From Actinomycetospora succinea (lineage in GTDB: Bacteria > Actinomycetota > Actinomycetes > Mycobacteriales > Pseudonocardiaceae): DNA of 64,000 nt. The notes under the pieces were generated by a model. It ran no database searches, was not told the origin of the DNA, and worked only from the letters and a program-made list of their open reading frames with translations. Of this stretch, positions 23,655 through 31,842 are shown piece after piece; positions within the stretch are counted from its first letter, which is position 1, and every line of letters begins with the position of its first letter. Both the position numbers and the translations under genes were made by a program. Location: NCBI RefSeq assembly GCF_004363095.1, contig NZ_SNYO01000002.1, positions 124,001 through 188,000 of the forward strand, given 5' to 3'.

Positions 23655-24008
23655 ATGGACGACTCGAGTGACGTCCAGGTGCGGGAGGACCCGGATCGCG
23701 GGGCCTTCGTCCTGACCGTCGACGGCGTCGAGGCGGGGCACGTGGACTACCGGCGCCGGACGGCTCCGGCGGCGCTCGTCCTGATCCACACCGAGGTCGA
23801 GCCGGCCTGGGGCGGTCAGGGGCTCGGCCGGCGGCTGGTGCGCGCGGTCTTCGAGGCCGCGCGGGCCGAGGAGGTCCCCCTCGTCCCGCTCTGCGAGTAC
23901 GCGCAGCGCTGGGTCGGCCTGCACCCCGAGTACCTCGCCGACGTCCCGGCGCACGACCGGCAGAAGCTCGGCCTTCCGGAGCCCCAGATGGCAGGAGAGG
24001 AACAGTGA
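23655..24008 (+). CDS. GNAT-type N-acetyltransferase (YidJ-like, short)
   Basis: 117 residues. HVDYRRRTAPAALVLIHTEV, then PAWGGQGLGRRLVRAVFEAA gives the acetyl-CoA-binding Q/R-xxGxG/A loop, followed by VPLCEYAQRWVGLHPEY. This short GNAT layout is typical of actinobacterial YidJ/YjdJ-like proteins of unknown acceptor. ATG 23655 has GAGGAG upstream. The stop overlaps the start of a UBP-type zinc finger gene (GTGA), a common pairing among actinomycetes. Confidence 0.88.
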   Translation: MDDSSDVQVREDPDRGAFVLTVDGVEAGHVDYRRRTAPAALVLIHTEVEPAWGGQGLGRRLVRAVFEAARAEEVPLVPLCEYAQRWVGLHPEYLADVPAHDRQKLGLPEPQMAGEEQ

Positions 24009-24352
24009 GCGACGTCCAGGAGATCGACCCGCACGCCGAGCCCTCGGGCACCGGGTGCCTCGAGTGCGACCAGCACGACGGGTGGTGGTTCCACCTGCGT
24101 CGGTGCGCGGCGTGCGGCCACATCGGGTGCTGCGACTCGTCGCCCGGCCAGCACGCGACCCGCCACGCCCGCGAGCAGGGCCACCCGATCCTCACGAGCT
24201 TCGAGCCCGGCGAGGACTGGTTCTTCGACGACCGCGACGGCAGCGTCGGGCACGGCCCCGTCCTGGCCGGGGCGCAGAACCACCCGGAGGACCAGGGCGT
24301 CCCCGGGCCGACCGCGCGGGTGCCGAAGGACTGGCAGCGCCGGCTCCACTGA
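24005..24352 (+). CDS. UBP-type zinc finger protein
   Basis: 115 residues. GCLECDQHDGWWFHLRRCAA, then CGHIGCCDSSPGQHATRHA and HPILTSFEPGEDWFFDDRDG form the Cys/His pattern of the ZnF-UBP domain, which in eukaryotes binds the ubiquitin C-terminus; the bacterial role is unknown. The remainder is a short acidic and proline-rich tail. Cotranslated with the GNAT gene by a GTGA overlap. Convergent with the reductase gene across a 78 bp gap in which only a weak GCGGA/TCCGC stem was seen. Confidence 0.9.
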   Translation: MSDVQEIDPHAEPSGTGCLECDQHDGWWFHLRRCAACGHIGCCDSSPGQHATRHAREQGHPILTSFEPGEDWFFDDRDGSVGHGPVLAGAQNHPEDQGVPGPTARVPKDWQRRLH

Positions 24353-24430
24353 GTCGTCGCGCCAAGGAGATGCGCACGCCAGCGCTCCGTCGTCGCGCTG
24401 TCCTGCGACCTCCGGCGCGGAGGCTCCGCC

Positions 24431-25177
24431 TCAGCCGGTGGGCCCGAAGCGCTCCACGCGGATGCTCTTCGCCGGCTGGCCGGCGTCGACGAGCAGCGTC
24501 TCCATCGCGCCGGTGAAGCGCGCGGAGCCGCAGAGGTACACGGTGAGGTCCGGGTCGACGAGCCCGGCGATCGCCGACGCGTCGAGCCGGCCGCCGCCGG
24601 GCTCGCGGGTCAGGGCGATCCGGGCGCCGGCGGCCTCGAGCTCGTCGGCGTAGGGCAGGCGCGCCCGGGTCGTCGCGCTGACGGCCAGCCGGAGGTCCTC
24701 CGGATGCCCGAGGTCGACGGCGTGGCGCAGCATCCCCACGAGCGGGGCGACGCCGCTGCCGCCACCGATCGCGATCGCCGGGACGCCCCCGCTCCACACG
24801 AACCAGCGCCCGATCGGGCCGCGGACCTCGAGCTCGTCGCCGGGCTCGACGACCTCGGCGAGGTAGCCCGACACCTCGCCGTCCTCGATGCGCTCGACGA
24901 AGAGCTCGACCAGGTCGTCCCCCGGCGCGGACGCCACGGAGTAGGAGCGCTGCGCGGTGTACCCGTCGGGCGCGCGCAGCCGCACGACGTAGTGCTGCCC
25001 GGGGTGGTGCTGGACGCGCTCGGGCACGGCGAGGCGCAGCACCACGGCGTCGTCGCCCGGGTGCGCCACCTCGACCACCCGGGCGTCGCGCCACTTCGCC
25101 GCTCCGCGGCGGTCGTTGGGGCCGCCGGGACGGTCGTCGGGAACGGCGTACTCAGTCCCCGTCGAAGCGCTGCTCAC
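24431..25177 (-). CDS. FAD/NAD(P)H ferredoxin-reductase-like oxidoreductase
   Basis: 248 residues: FAD-binding barrel with AQRSYSVASAPG (RxYS motif), then PIGRWFVWSGGVPAIAIGGG, SGVAPLVGMLRHA for NAD(P)H, and C-terminal VYLCGSARFTGAMETLL. There is no 2Fe-2S domain. Its start lies 26 bp inside the upstream molybdopterin-oxidoreductase gene, so the two are tightly coupled, and it most likely passes electrons to or from that enzyme. A similar pairing occurs in other actinobacteria. Confidence 0.9.
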   Translation of the reverse strand: MSSASTGTEYAVPDDRPGGPNDRRGAAKWRDARVVEVAHPGDDAVVLRLAVPERVQHHPGQHYVVRLRAPDGYTAQRSYSVASAPGDDLVELFVERIEDGEVSGYLAEVVEPGDELEVRGPIGRWFVWSGGVPAIAIGGGSGVAPLVGMLRHAVDLGHPEDLRLAVSATTRARLPYADELEAAGARIALTREPGGGRLDASAIAGLVDPDLTVYLCGSARFTGAMETLLVDAGQPAKSIRVERFGPTG

Positions 25178-25763
25178 GCCAGGGGTCGCCTCGCTCGTGA
25201 TAGCCGTTCACCTCCCAGAAGCCGGGCTCGTCGTGGTCGAGCAGGGTGATCCTCTCGATCCACTTCGCGGACTTCCAGAAGTAGAGGTGCGGCACGAGCA
25301 TCCGCACCGGCCCGCCGTGCTCGCGGGTCAGCGGCTTGCCCTCGTGCTCCCAGACGATCCACGCCTTGCCGCCGCGGACGTCGTCCAGCGGCAGGTTGGT
25401 GGTGTAGCCGGTGGTCGAGGTCTCGACGACGAAGGTCGCCTCGGGCCGCACGCCGACCGCGTCGAGCAGCGTGTCGAACGAGATGCCGGTGAAGTTGGTG
25501 TCGAGCTTCGACCACGTCGTCACGCAATGGATGTCGCCCGCGTACACCGACGGCGGCAGCAGGCGCAGCTCGCGCAGCGTCCACGTCGTCGGCGTGTCCA
25601 CCAGCCCGTCGACGGTGATGCTCCAGCGGTCGGCGTCGACGCGCGGCGTCGCCTCGGCCGTGAGCACCGGCCACCCGGCCCCGACGTCGTACTGCCCCGG
25701 CGGCAGGCGCGGATCGCGCTCGCTCTCGCGCCGCCGCCCGAAGAAACCGCGTGTGGTCGCCAC
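25152..25763 (-). CDS. Molybdopterin-dependent oxidoreductase (sulfite oxidase-like, YedY-type)
   Basis: 203 residues. TWTLRELRLLPPSVYAGDIH is followed by C80 in HCVTTWSKLDTNFTG, the cysteine that coordinates molybdenum in the sulfite-oxidase fold. TTNLPLDDVRGGKAWIVWEH, PVRMLVPHLYFWKSAKWIER and a C-terminal VNGYHERGDPW also match. Only the Mo-cofactor domain is present; there is no dimerisation or heme domain, and no Tat signal. The probable job is reduction of oxidised sulfur compounds or similar, with the overlapping reductase as electron partner. Start taken as GTG 25763 with GGAG 8 bp upstream. Confidence 0.9.
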   Translation of the reverse strand: MATTRGFFGRRRESERDPRLPPGQYDVGAGWPVLTAEATPRVDADRWSITVDGLVDTPTTWTLRELRLLPPSVYAGDIHCVTTWSKLDTNFTGISFDTLLDAVGVRPEATFVVETSTTGYTTNLPLDDVRGGKAWIVWEHEGKPLTREHGGPVRMLVPHLYFWKSAKWIERITLLDHDEPGFWEVNGYHERGDPWREQRFDGD

Positions 25764-25958
25764 GATGATCACTCCGTCCCCGCGTGACTCTTCGTCGACA
25801 CTAACGGGTGGAACGCCGCGCGACGTCCCACGAATGCCGCAGGCCTGCGTGAATCCCGTGACGCTGCCGGGATCGACGGCGCCCGGCGACGCGGCCACGA
25901 TGGGCAGGACGTCGACCCGTCCGGCGTGCTCACCGACGCCGTCCGGAGAGGATCCGCC

Positions 25959-26369
25959 GTGCGCAGCATCGAGACCGTGACCCTGGAGGACGCCCGCCGC
26001 GTCATCGCCGCCGGCGAGGCGGAGGCCACCGACCAGGGACAACCGATGAACATCGCCGTGGTCGACGCGGGCGGCAACCTCGTCGCCCACATCCGCCAGG
26101 ACGGGGCCTGGATCGGCAGCGTCGACGTGGCGATCAACAAGGCGTTCAGCGCCCGGGCGTTCGACGTCTCCACCCAGGGCCTCGGGCAGAACGCCCAGCC
26201 CGGCGGACAGTTCTTCGGCATCCAGGACTCCAACCACGGACGCGTCATGATCTTCGCCGGTGGGGTGCCGCTGATGTCCGGTGACGCCGTCGTCGGGGCC
26301 GTCGGGGTCAGCGGCGGGACGGGCGAGCAGGACCAGGCCGTCGCGACCGCGGCCGCCGCCGCGCTCTAG
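25959..26369 (+). CDS. GlcG/HbpS-like (heme-binding) protein
   Basis: 136 residues. LEDARRVIAAGEAEATDQGQ, NIAVVDAGGNLVAHIRQDGA, SVDVAINKAFSARAFDVST and C-terminal GDAVVGAVGVSGGTGEQDQA are the standard sequence of the HbpS/GlcG fold. Some members bind and degrade heme or bind corrinoids; others are orphan components of catabolic operons. No secretion signal is seen, so it is cytoplasmic here. GTG start with GGAGAGGA upstream. It precedes an LLM oxidoreductase by 64 bp and could share its transcript. Confidence 0.9.
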   Translation: MRSIETVTLEDARRVIAAGEAEATDQGQPMNIAVVDAGGNLVAHIRQDGAWIGSVDVAINKAFSARAFDVSTQGLGQNAQPGGQFFGIQDSNHGRVMIFAGGVPLMSGDAVVGAVGVSGGTGEQDQAVATAAAAAL

Positions 26370-26433
26370 GGGAACACTCCCGCGGCGGCCGCCGTTGACC
26401 CGACCACCGGAACCGCCGGAGAGGAGCCCCGCC

Positions 26434-27480
26434 GTGCCCACGCCCGACGTCCCGCTCGAGAAGCTGGGATTCCTCACGCTCGGAACCTTCGACGGCGACG
26501 ATCCCGGCCCCGGCATGGAGTCGACGCTGCAGGTCGCCGAGCTCGGCGAGCAGCTCGGGTTCGACAGCGTCTACCTGCGCCACCGGCACTTCCAGACCGG
26601 CATCTCCTCGCCGATCGCGATCATGGCCGCCCTCTCCCAGCGCACCTCGCGGATCGCCATGGGCACCGCGGTCACGCCGCTGGGCTGGGAGAACCCGCTG
26701 CGGATGGCCGAGGACCTCGCCACCGTCGACATCCTGTCCGGCGGGCGGCTCGAGCCCGGCTTCAGCGTCGGCCCGCCGATCCACTGGGACGACGTCAAGG
26801 CCGCGCTCTACCCCGACACCGCCGACCGCGAGGACCTCACCTACGAGCGCGTGGCCCGGCTCCTGCGGATGATCCGCGGCGAGGCCGTGAGCACGTTCGA
26901 GGGCACCGCGGGCTTCGAGGAGTTCTCGGCGCGGGTCGAGCCGCACTCCCCCGGCCTCGGCGACCGCATCTGGTACGGCGCGGGCAGCAAGCGCTCGACG
27001 CAGTGGGCCGCCGAGCAGGGGCTCAACCTGCTGACGAGCAACATCATCAAGCCCGAGGACGGCGACCTCGAGCAGGACGGCAAGTGGGACTTCGCCGCCA
27101 TCCAGCAGCGCCAGATCGCCCTGTTCAAGGCCCACCACAGCGACGGCGACGGCGCCCGCGTCTCGCAGGGGCTCGTCGTCATCCCCACCGACTCGGCGAC
27201 GCCGGAGCAGCGCGCGAAGTACGAGGCCTACGTCGAGAAGCGCACGCCGCGGACGTCCGCGCCGATGGGCCCGCCCGGACCGGGTCTGCTCGCGGCCCCC
27301 GACGTGCTGGGCACGTCCGACGAGGTCGCCGAGAAGCTGTACGCCGACGCGGCGTTCCGCGAGGTCCGCGAGGTCGTGTTCGCCCTGCCGTTCACGTTCG
27401 AGCACGAGGACTACGTGCAGGTCCTCACCGACATGGCGACGAAGCTCGGGCCGGCGCTGGGGTGGAAGCCCTCCGCGTGA
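26434..27480 (+). CDS. LLM class flavin/F420-dependent oxidoreductase
   Basis: 348 residues: LGFLTLGTFDGDDPGPGMES, LGEQLGFDSVYLRHRHFQTG, ISSPIAIMAALSQRTSRIAM and LEPGFSVGPPIHWDDVKAAL. This is a bacterial-luciferase-like monooxygenase domain with long insertions. GTG start with GGAGAGGAG upstream. It overlaps the start of an acyl-CoA ligase by 4 bp, so the two act together, perhaps oxidising and then activating the same acid. Substrate not assignable. Confidence 0.88.
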   Translation: MPTPDVPLEKLGFLTLGTFDGDDPGPGMESTLQVAELGEQLGFDSVYLRHRHFQTGISSPIAIMAALSQRTSRIAMGTAVTPLGWENPLRMAEDLATVDILSGGRLEPGFSVGPPIHWDDVKAALYPDTADREDLTYERVARLLRMIRGEAVSTFEGTAGFEEFSARVEPHSPGLGDRIWYGAGSKRSTQWAAEQGLNLLTSNIIKPEDGDLEQDGKWDFAAIQQRQIALFKAHHSDGDGARVSQGLVVIPTDSATPEQRAKYEAYVEKRTPRTSAPMGPPGPGLLAAPDVLGTSDEVAEKLYADAAFREVREVVFALPFTFEHEDYVQVLTDMATKLGPALGWKPSA

Positions 27481-29159
27481 CCGACCACGCCGACCGGGTC
27501 GGGCTGGGCCCGATCCTCGCGGAGCTCACCGCGCCGGGCGGGGAGTTCGCGATGGTCCCGGTGACCGTCGACGGCATCGCGATGCGCGTCCACGAGCGCG
27601 GGCCGCACACGCTGCGCGAGCTCTACCTGACCTCGCCGGCGCCGGACGAGCGCACGGCCACGGTCTACGGGGACGAGCGCTGTCCCTGGGGCGAGCACCG
27701 GCGCCGGGTGCGCGCGCTCGCCCGCTGGCTCGTCGACGACCAGGGGCTGCGCCCGGGCGAGCGCCTCGCGATCGCGATGCGCAACGTGCCCGAGTGGACC
27801 GTCGCGTTCTGGGCGGGCGTGGTCGCCGGCCTCGTCGTCGTGCCGCTCAACGCCTGGTGGACCGGGGAGCAGCTGGCCGGCGCGCTCCGGCACGCGCAGG
27901 CCCGGGTGGTCGTCGCCGACCCCGAGCGGGTCGCGGCGCTGGCCGGGCAGGCCGACCTCCCACCGGTCGTGGCGGTCCGGGGCGACCCGCCTTCCGGCGC
28001 GCTCGCGTGGGACGACGTCGTGGGGGCCGGCGACCACCCGCTGCCCGACGTCGCGGTGACCCCCGACGACACGGCCACGATCATCTACACGTCCGGCACC
28101 ACCGGGGCGCCCAAGGGCGTCGTCACCAGCCACCGCAGCCACGTGACGAACGCGCTCAACGTCGCGTGCCTCGGCCGCGCGAACCAGCTGGCGGCCGCGC
28201 GACGCGGCGAGCCGGCGCCCGCTTCGGCGCGGCCCGGGACGCTGCTGGCGTACCCGATGTTCCACATCGCCGGGCTCAACGGGCTCTACGGCGCCGCGCT
28301 GTCCGGCGCGACGCTCGCACTGCTGCACCACTGGGACCCGGACGAGGCGCTGCGCCTCATCGCGACCGAGCAGCTGACCAACGCCTCGGGCGTGCCGGCG
28401 GTGCTGCGCGACGTCGTCGAGCTGGCCGTCGAGCACCCGCGCGAGACCGCCTCGCTCACCCGCATCGCCATGGGCGGCGCCCCGATCCCGCCGTCGCTGG
28501 TCCGCCGGGTCGCCACCGGGCTCGCCGGGCGCGCGTCGGCCGCCAACGGGTACGGCGCGACCGAGACGACGTCGGCGGTCTGCGCCAACACCGGCGCCGA
28601 CTACGCCGCGCACCCCGACAGCGTCGGGCGCCCGGTGCCCGGCACCGAGCTGCGCGTGGTCGACCCGGTCACCGGTGACGAGGTACCGGAGGGCACGGTC
28701 GGCGAGCTGTGCTTCCGCGGCCCGCAGATCATGCGCGGCTACTGGCGCAACGAGGAGGCCACCGCGGCCGTGCTGCGCGACGGCTGGCTGCACTCCGGCG
28801 ACCTGGGCCTGGTCCGCGAGGGCTGGGTGTACGTCGTCGACCGCGCCAAGGACGTCATCGTGCGCGGCGGCGAGAACGTGTTCTGCGGGGAGGTCGAGGC
28901 CGCGCTGCTCGCCCAGCCCGGCGTCCTCGAGGCCGCCGTCGTCGGCGTGCCCCACCCGCGCCTCGGCGAGGACGTGGCCGCGGTGCTGGTCGCCGTCCCC
29001 GGCGCCGCGCCGGGGACGGACGCGCTGCAGGCGGCCCTGCGCGCCGTCCTGCCCGGGTTCGCCGTGCCCGGCACGGTGATCTGGCGCCCGGACCCGCTGC
29101 CGCGCACGGCGACGGGCAAGATCCTCAAGGACACGCTGCGCCGCGAGCTCGCCGGCTGA
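27477..29159 (+). CDS. Acyl-CoA synthetase (AMP-binding ligase)
   Basis: 560 residues, intact ANL ligase. IIYTSGTTGAPKGVVTSHRS gives the ATP loop; GYGATETTSAV, HSGDLGLVREGWVYVVDRAK, RGGENVFCGEVEAALL and C-terminal TATGKILKDTLRREL with the catalytic lysine follow. Cytoplasmic; produces an acyl-CoA. GTG start within the LLM stop (GTGA). It ends at TGATCA, in which its stop and the convergent MpaB-like stop lie back to back. Confidence 0.94.
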   Translation: MTDHADRVGLGPILAELTAPGGEFAMVPVTVDGIAMRVHERGPHTLRELYLTSPAPDERTATVYGDERCPWGEHRRRVRALARWLVDDQGLRPGERLAIAMRNVPEWTVAFWAGVVAGLVVVPLNAWWTGEQLAGALRHAQARVVVADPERVAALAGQADLPPVVAVRGDPPSGALAWDDVVGAGDHPLPDVAVTPDDTATIIYTSGTTGAPKGVVTSHRSHVTNALNVACLGRANQLAAARRGEPAPASARPGTLLAYPMFHIAGLNGLYGAALSGATLALLHHWDPDEALRLIATEQLTNASGVPAVLRDVVELAVEHPRETASLTRIAMGGAPIPPSLVRRVATGLAGRASAANGYGATETTSAVCANTGADYAAHPDSVGRPVPGTELRVVDPVTGDEVPEGTVGELCFRGPQIMRGYWRNEEATAAVLRDGWLHSGDLGLVREGWVYVVDRAKDVIVRGGENVFCGEVEAALLAQPGVLEAAVVGVPHPRLGEDVAAVLVAVPGAAPGTDALQAALRAVLPGFAVPGTVIWRPDPLPRTATGKILKDTLRRELAG

Positions 29160-29969
29160 TCACACGAGCGCCAGCCCGAGGGTGCGGCGCACGCGCAGGT
29201 CGGCGAGCGCGGTGCTGTAGGGCGCCCGGCGCACCGGTGCGGGCAGCCGGTGCACGACCGTCCCGAGCCGGCGCATCCACGCCGCGAAGCGCTCCTGGTC
29301 GGCCGCCGACCACTCCAGGCCCAGCAGCGCGCGGAACGGCTCGTGCAGGAAGCCCGTCGTGAGGAACGTCCGCGTCGGCTCCGTGGCCCGGCGCACCGGG
29401 TCCGGGAGGAAGTCCCCGCGCAGCAACCGGTGGAAGTACGCGCGCACGGCGTCGTCGATCCGCACGTGGGCGAGCCCGTCGTCCCAGGCGTCGTCGAACG
29501 CGGCGCGGTCGGCGGGCCACTGCTCGGGCCGCACCTGCAGCGTCGTCCCGAGCACCGCGCACTCCCGGTACACCGCGTCCGGCAACCGCAGCCCGGGCTC
29601 GCCGGCGAGCAGGCCCCAGGTGTCCTCGAACGCGCGGTAGAGGCACAGCGCCACCCACCGCTGCAGCTCCGGGTCGAACGCGTCGTAGTCGACCGGCGAG
29701 TCCGCGGTCGCGTGCACGTGGGCGTGCGAGCGGCCGACCGCCCGCCGGTAGTCCGCGCGCTCGGCGTCGGTGCCGAGCAGCGCGACGGCGAGGTAGGCGT
29801 TGGTCGTCCGGAAGCGGTGCAGCGGGTGGAGCATGACGTTGCCGGAGTCCACCCGGCTCTCGGCGACCCCGTGACCGACGCCCGGCCACGACAGCTCCAT
29901 GATCACGTTGGCGGTCGCCGAGAGCACGACCGGCCCGAGGACGAGGTCCCGGGCCGACCGGGGGTTCAC
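29160..29969 (-). CDS. Oxygenase MpaB-like (DUF2236) protein
   Basis: 269 residues. MLHPLHRFRTTNAYLAVALL matches the conserved RxxxTxxY signature of DUF2236, followed by RRAVGRSHAHVHATADSPVD and FDPELQRWVALCLYRAFEDT. The family includes latex-clearing protein and MpaB, heme oxygenases that cleave alkenes such as terpenoid chains. R-T-Y heme-pocket residues and candidate His ligands are present. GTG start overlaps the acyl-CoA dehydrogenase stop (GTGA), so it is coupled to it. Confidence 0.87.
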   Translation of the reverse strand: MNPRSARDLVLGPVVLSATANVIMELSWPGVGHGVAESRVDSGNVMLHPLHRFRTTNAYLAVALLGTDAERADYRRAVGRSHAHVHATADSPVDYDAFDPELQRWVALCLYRAFEDTWGLLAGEPGLRLPDAVYRECAVLGTTLQVRPEQWPADRAAFDDAWDDGLAHVRIDDAVRAYFHRLLRGDFLPDPVRRATEPTRTFLTTGFLHEPFRALLGLEWSAADQERFAAWMRRLGTVVHRLPAPVRRAPYSTALADLRVRRTLGLALV

Positions 29970-31102
29970 AGGCCGTACGACTTGCCGATGATGTCGCGCT
30001 GGATCTCGCTGGTGCCGCCGTAGACGGTGCTCACGACGCTCTGGCGCAGCAGGCGCTCCATCCCGTACTCGGTGGCGTAGCCGTAGCCGCCGAGCATCTG
30101 CATGCCCTCGAGCGAGAGGTGCTTGGCGATCTCGGTGGCCTTGAGCTTGGCCATCGACGCCTCGCGCGGGAACAGGGCGCCGGGGTTGGCGTCGATCGTC
30201 CGCGCGGTGTCGTGCACCAGGAGCTTGGTGGCCGCGAGGTCGGTGGCGTTGTCGGCGATCCGGTGGCGCATCGCCTGGAAGCTGCCGACCGGCCGGCCGA
30301 ACTGGTGGCGCTCCTTGACGTAGGCGACGGTGTCGTCGAACGCGCGGCGCGCGAGCCCGAGCATGAGCCCGGCGAGGATCATGCGCTCGAGGTTCAGCCC
30401 GGCCATGAGCTGGCGCCAGCCCTGCCCCTCGGTGCCGATGACGGCGTCGGCGGGCAGGTGGCAGTCGGTGAAGTAGAGGTCGTTGACCTCCTTGCCGCCC
30501 ATCGTCTCGATGCCGTGCATCTCGAGCCCGTCGGCGTCGGTGGGCACGCGGAACATCGTCAGGCCGTCGTGCTTGCCGCCCTCGGTGGAGGTGCGCGCGA
30601 CCAGCAGGATGGTCTTGGAGATGTGGGCGTTCGAGCACCACGTCTTCTGGCCGTTGACCACCCAGCCGTTCTCGGTCTTCTCGGCCTTGCAGGTCAGGCC
30701 GCCGACGTCGGACCCGGCGCCCGGCTCGGACATCGAGATCGCCAGCAGCTCGCCGTTCACGACGCCGCCGAGCAGCTCCTGCTTCTGCTCCTCGGAGCCG
30801 TTCCGCTCGATGGCGGCCGCGGTGATGATCGTCGTGCCGAAGCCGCCGATCGGGATCTGGTGGTACGACGTCTCCTCGAGGAAGACGAGCAGGTCGGTCA
30901 TCGACCCGCCGGAGCCGCCGTACGCCTCGGGCAGCGCGATGCCGAGCCAGCCCTGGTCGGCCATCTTGCGGTAGATCTCCATCGAGTGCGGGCCCTCGGC
31001 GGTCAGCTCGTCGCGCCGCGCCTTGTCCGGCACCTCGCGGCGCCCGAACTCGCCGATCGCGTTCGCGAGGTCCTGCTGCTCCTCGGTCAGGGTGACGGGC
31101 AT
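29966..31102 (-). CDS. Acyl-CoA dehydrogenase
   Basis: 378 residues, full acyl-CoA dehydrogenase: WLGIALPEAYGGSGGSMTDL at the N-terminus, AISMSEPGAGSDVGGLTCKA and WVVNGQKTWCSNAH in the beta domain, and GRPVGSFQAMRHRIAD with LGGYGYATEYGMERLLRQSV and YGGTSEIQRDIIGKS in the C-terminal helices. FAD-dependent alpha,beta-desaturation of acyl-CoA. Electrons would go to ETF. It precedes the MpaB-like gene and follows the GntR regulator by 15 bp, so all three are probably one unit regulated by the GntR protein. Confidence 0.95.
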   Translation of the reverse strand: MPVTLTEEQQDLANAIGEFGRREVPDKARRDELTAEGPHSMEIYRKMADQGWLGIALPEAYGGSGGSMTDLLVFLEETSYHQIPIGGFGTTIITAAAIERNGSEEQKQELLGGVVNGELLAISMSEPGAGSDVGGLTCKAEKTENGWVVNGQKTWCSNAHISKTILLVARTSTEGGKHDGLTMFRVPTDADGLEMHGIETMGGKEVNDLYFTDCHLPADAVIGTEGQGWRQLMAGLNLERMILAGLMLGLARRAFDDTVAYVKERHQFGRPVGSFQAMRHRIADNATDLAATKLLVHDTARTIDANPGALFPREASMAKLKATEIAKHLSLEGMQMLGGYGYATEYGMERLLRQSVVSTVYGGTSEIQRDIIGKSYGL

Positions 31103-31117
31103 CGTCGGTCTCCTTCG

Positions 31118-31801
31118 CTAGCTCTCGTCCCAGAAGCCGACCGCCTCGAGGTGGGCGACGAGCAGGTCGCGGCCGTCGAGGACGTGACCCTCCATCGCCG
31201 CCCGGGCGGTGTCGGCGTCGCCCGACGCGAGCGCGTCGAGCAGCGTGCGGTGGGCCGCGACGGTGGCGGTGCGCCAGGCGTGGCGGTCGGTGTAGAAGCG
31301 CGGCGGCAGGTAGTGGGCGGCCCGCCCGACCAGCCACGCGAGCTTGCGGGCGCCGGCGGCGCGGTTGAGCGTCGCGTGGAAGCGGTGCTCGGCCTCGGCG
31401 AGCGCGTCCGGCGCGCCACCGTCGACGAGCGCGTCGACCTCGGCCGCGCGTGCCGTCACCGTCGCGAGCCCCTCGGCGTCCAGCGACACCGCCGCGCGGG
31501 CGGCCAGCTCGCCGGTGAGCTGCGCCTGGACCGCGAACAGGTCGACGACGTCGTCACGGTCCAGCGGCGCGACGACGAACCCGCGCCGCGGCAGCGCGCG
31601 CACCATGTCGTCGGCGCGCAGCGCCTGCAGCGCCTCGCGGACGGGCGTCGGGCTGACCCCGAGCTCGACGGCGAGACGGTCGGGACGCAGGAACGTGCCG
31701 GGGCGCAGGACGCCGGACAGGATGCGCTCGCGCAGCTGCAGCGCCACCTGCTCGGGCAGCGCCGGGGCGTCGCCGAGCAGCGCCGTGTCGGACCCGCTCA
31801 C
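31118..31801 (-). CDS. GntR family (FadR/FCD subfamily) transcriptional regulator
   Basis: 227 residues. Winged-helix: EQVALQLRERILSGVLRPGT, LRPDRLAVELGVSPTPVREA, then LQALRADDMVRALPRRGFVV, the canonical GntR DNA-binding domain. The C-terminal FCD helical domain has VVDLFAVQAQLTGELAARA and AEHRFHATLN, and HRTLLDALASGD for effector binding. Likely controls the downstream acyl-CoA dehydrogenase and MpaB-like genes, or the adjacent MFS transporter. GTG start at 31801; no strong ribosome site. Confidence 0.92.
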   Translation of the reverse strand: MSGSDTALLGDAPALPEQVALQLRERILSGVLRPGTFLRPDRLAVELGVSPTPVREALQALRADDMVRALPRRGFVVAPLDRDDVVDLFAVQAQLTGELAARAAVSLDAEGLATVTARAAEVDALVDGGAPDALAEAEHRFHATLNRAAGARKLAWLVGRAAHYLPPRFYTDRHAWRTATVAAHRTLLDALASGDADTARAAMEGHVLDGRDLLVAHLEAVGFWDES

Positions 31802-31809
31802 GACGCGGG

Positions 31810-31830
31810 ACCATATCCTATGGGATTTGA
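31810..31830 (-). promoter_or_regulatory. Possible GntR promoter/operator
   Basis: ATCCTATGGGAT (31815-31826) is an ATCC-N4-GGAT inverted repeat 14 bp upstream of the GntR start and 17 bp from the MFS stop. Read on the minus strand, TAGGAT at 31815-31820 looks like a -10 element, so a regulator bound here would overlap it. Both readings are tentative. Confidence 0.35.
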
Positions 31831-31842
31831 CGCGGCCAGGCG

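Noticed and set aside
24353..24430. Possible terminator in the convergent UBP/reductase gap
   Set aside because: Only a weak 5-bp stem (GCGGA/TCCGC) was seen, too little to call.
27411..28955. Leftward 514-codon open frame opposite the acyl-CoA ligase
   Set aside because: It is a shadow of the ligase, whose ANL motifs are complete on the plus strand. It is rich in His/Arg/Val repeats without a domain.
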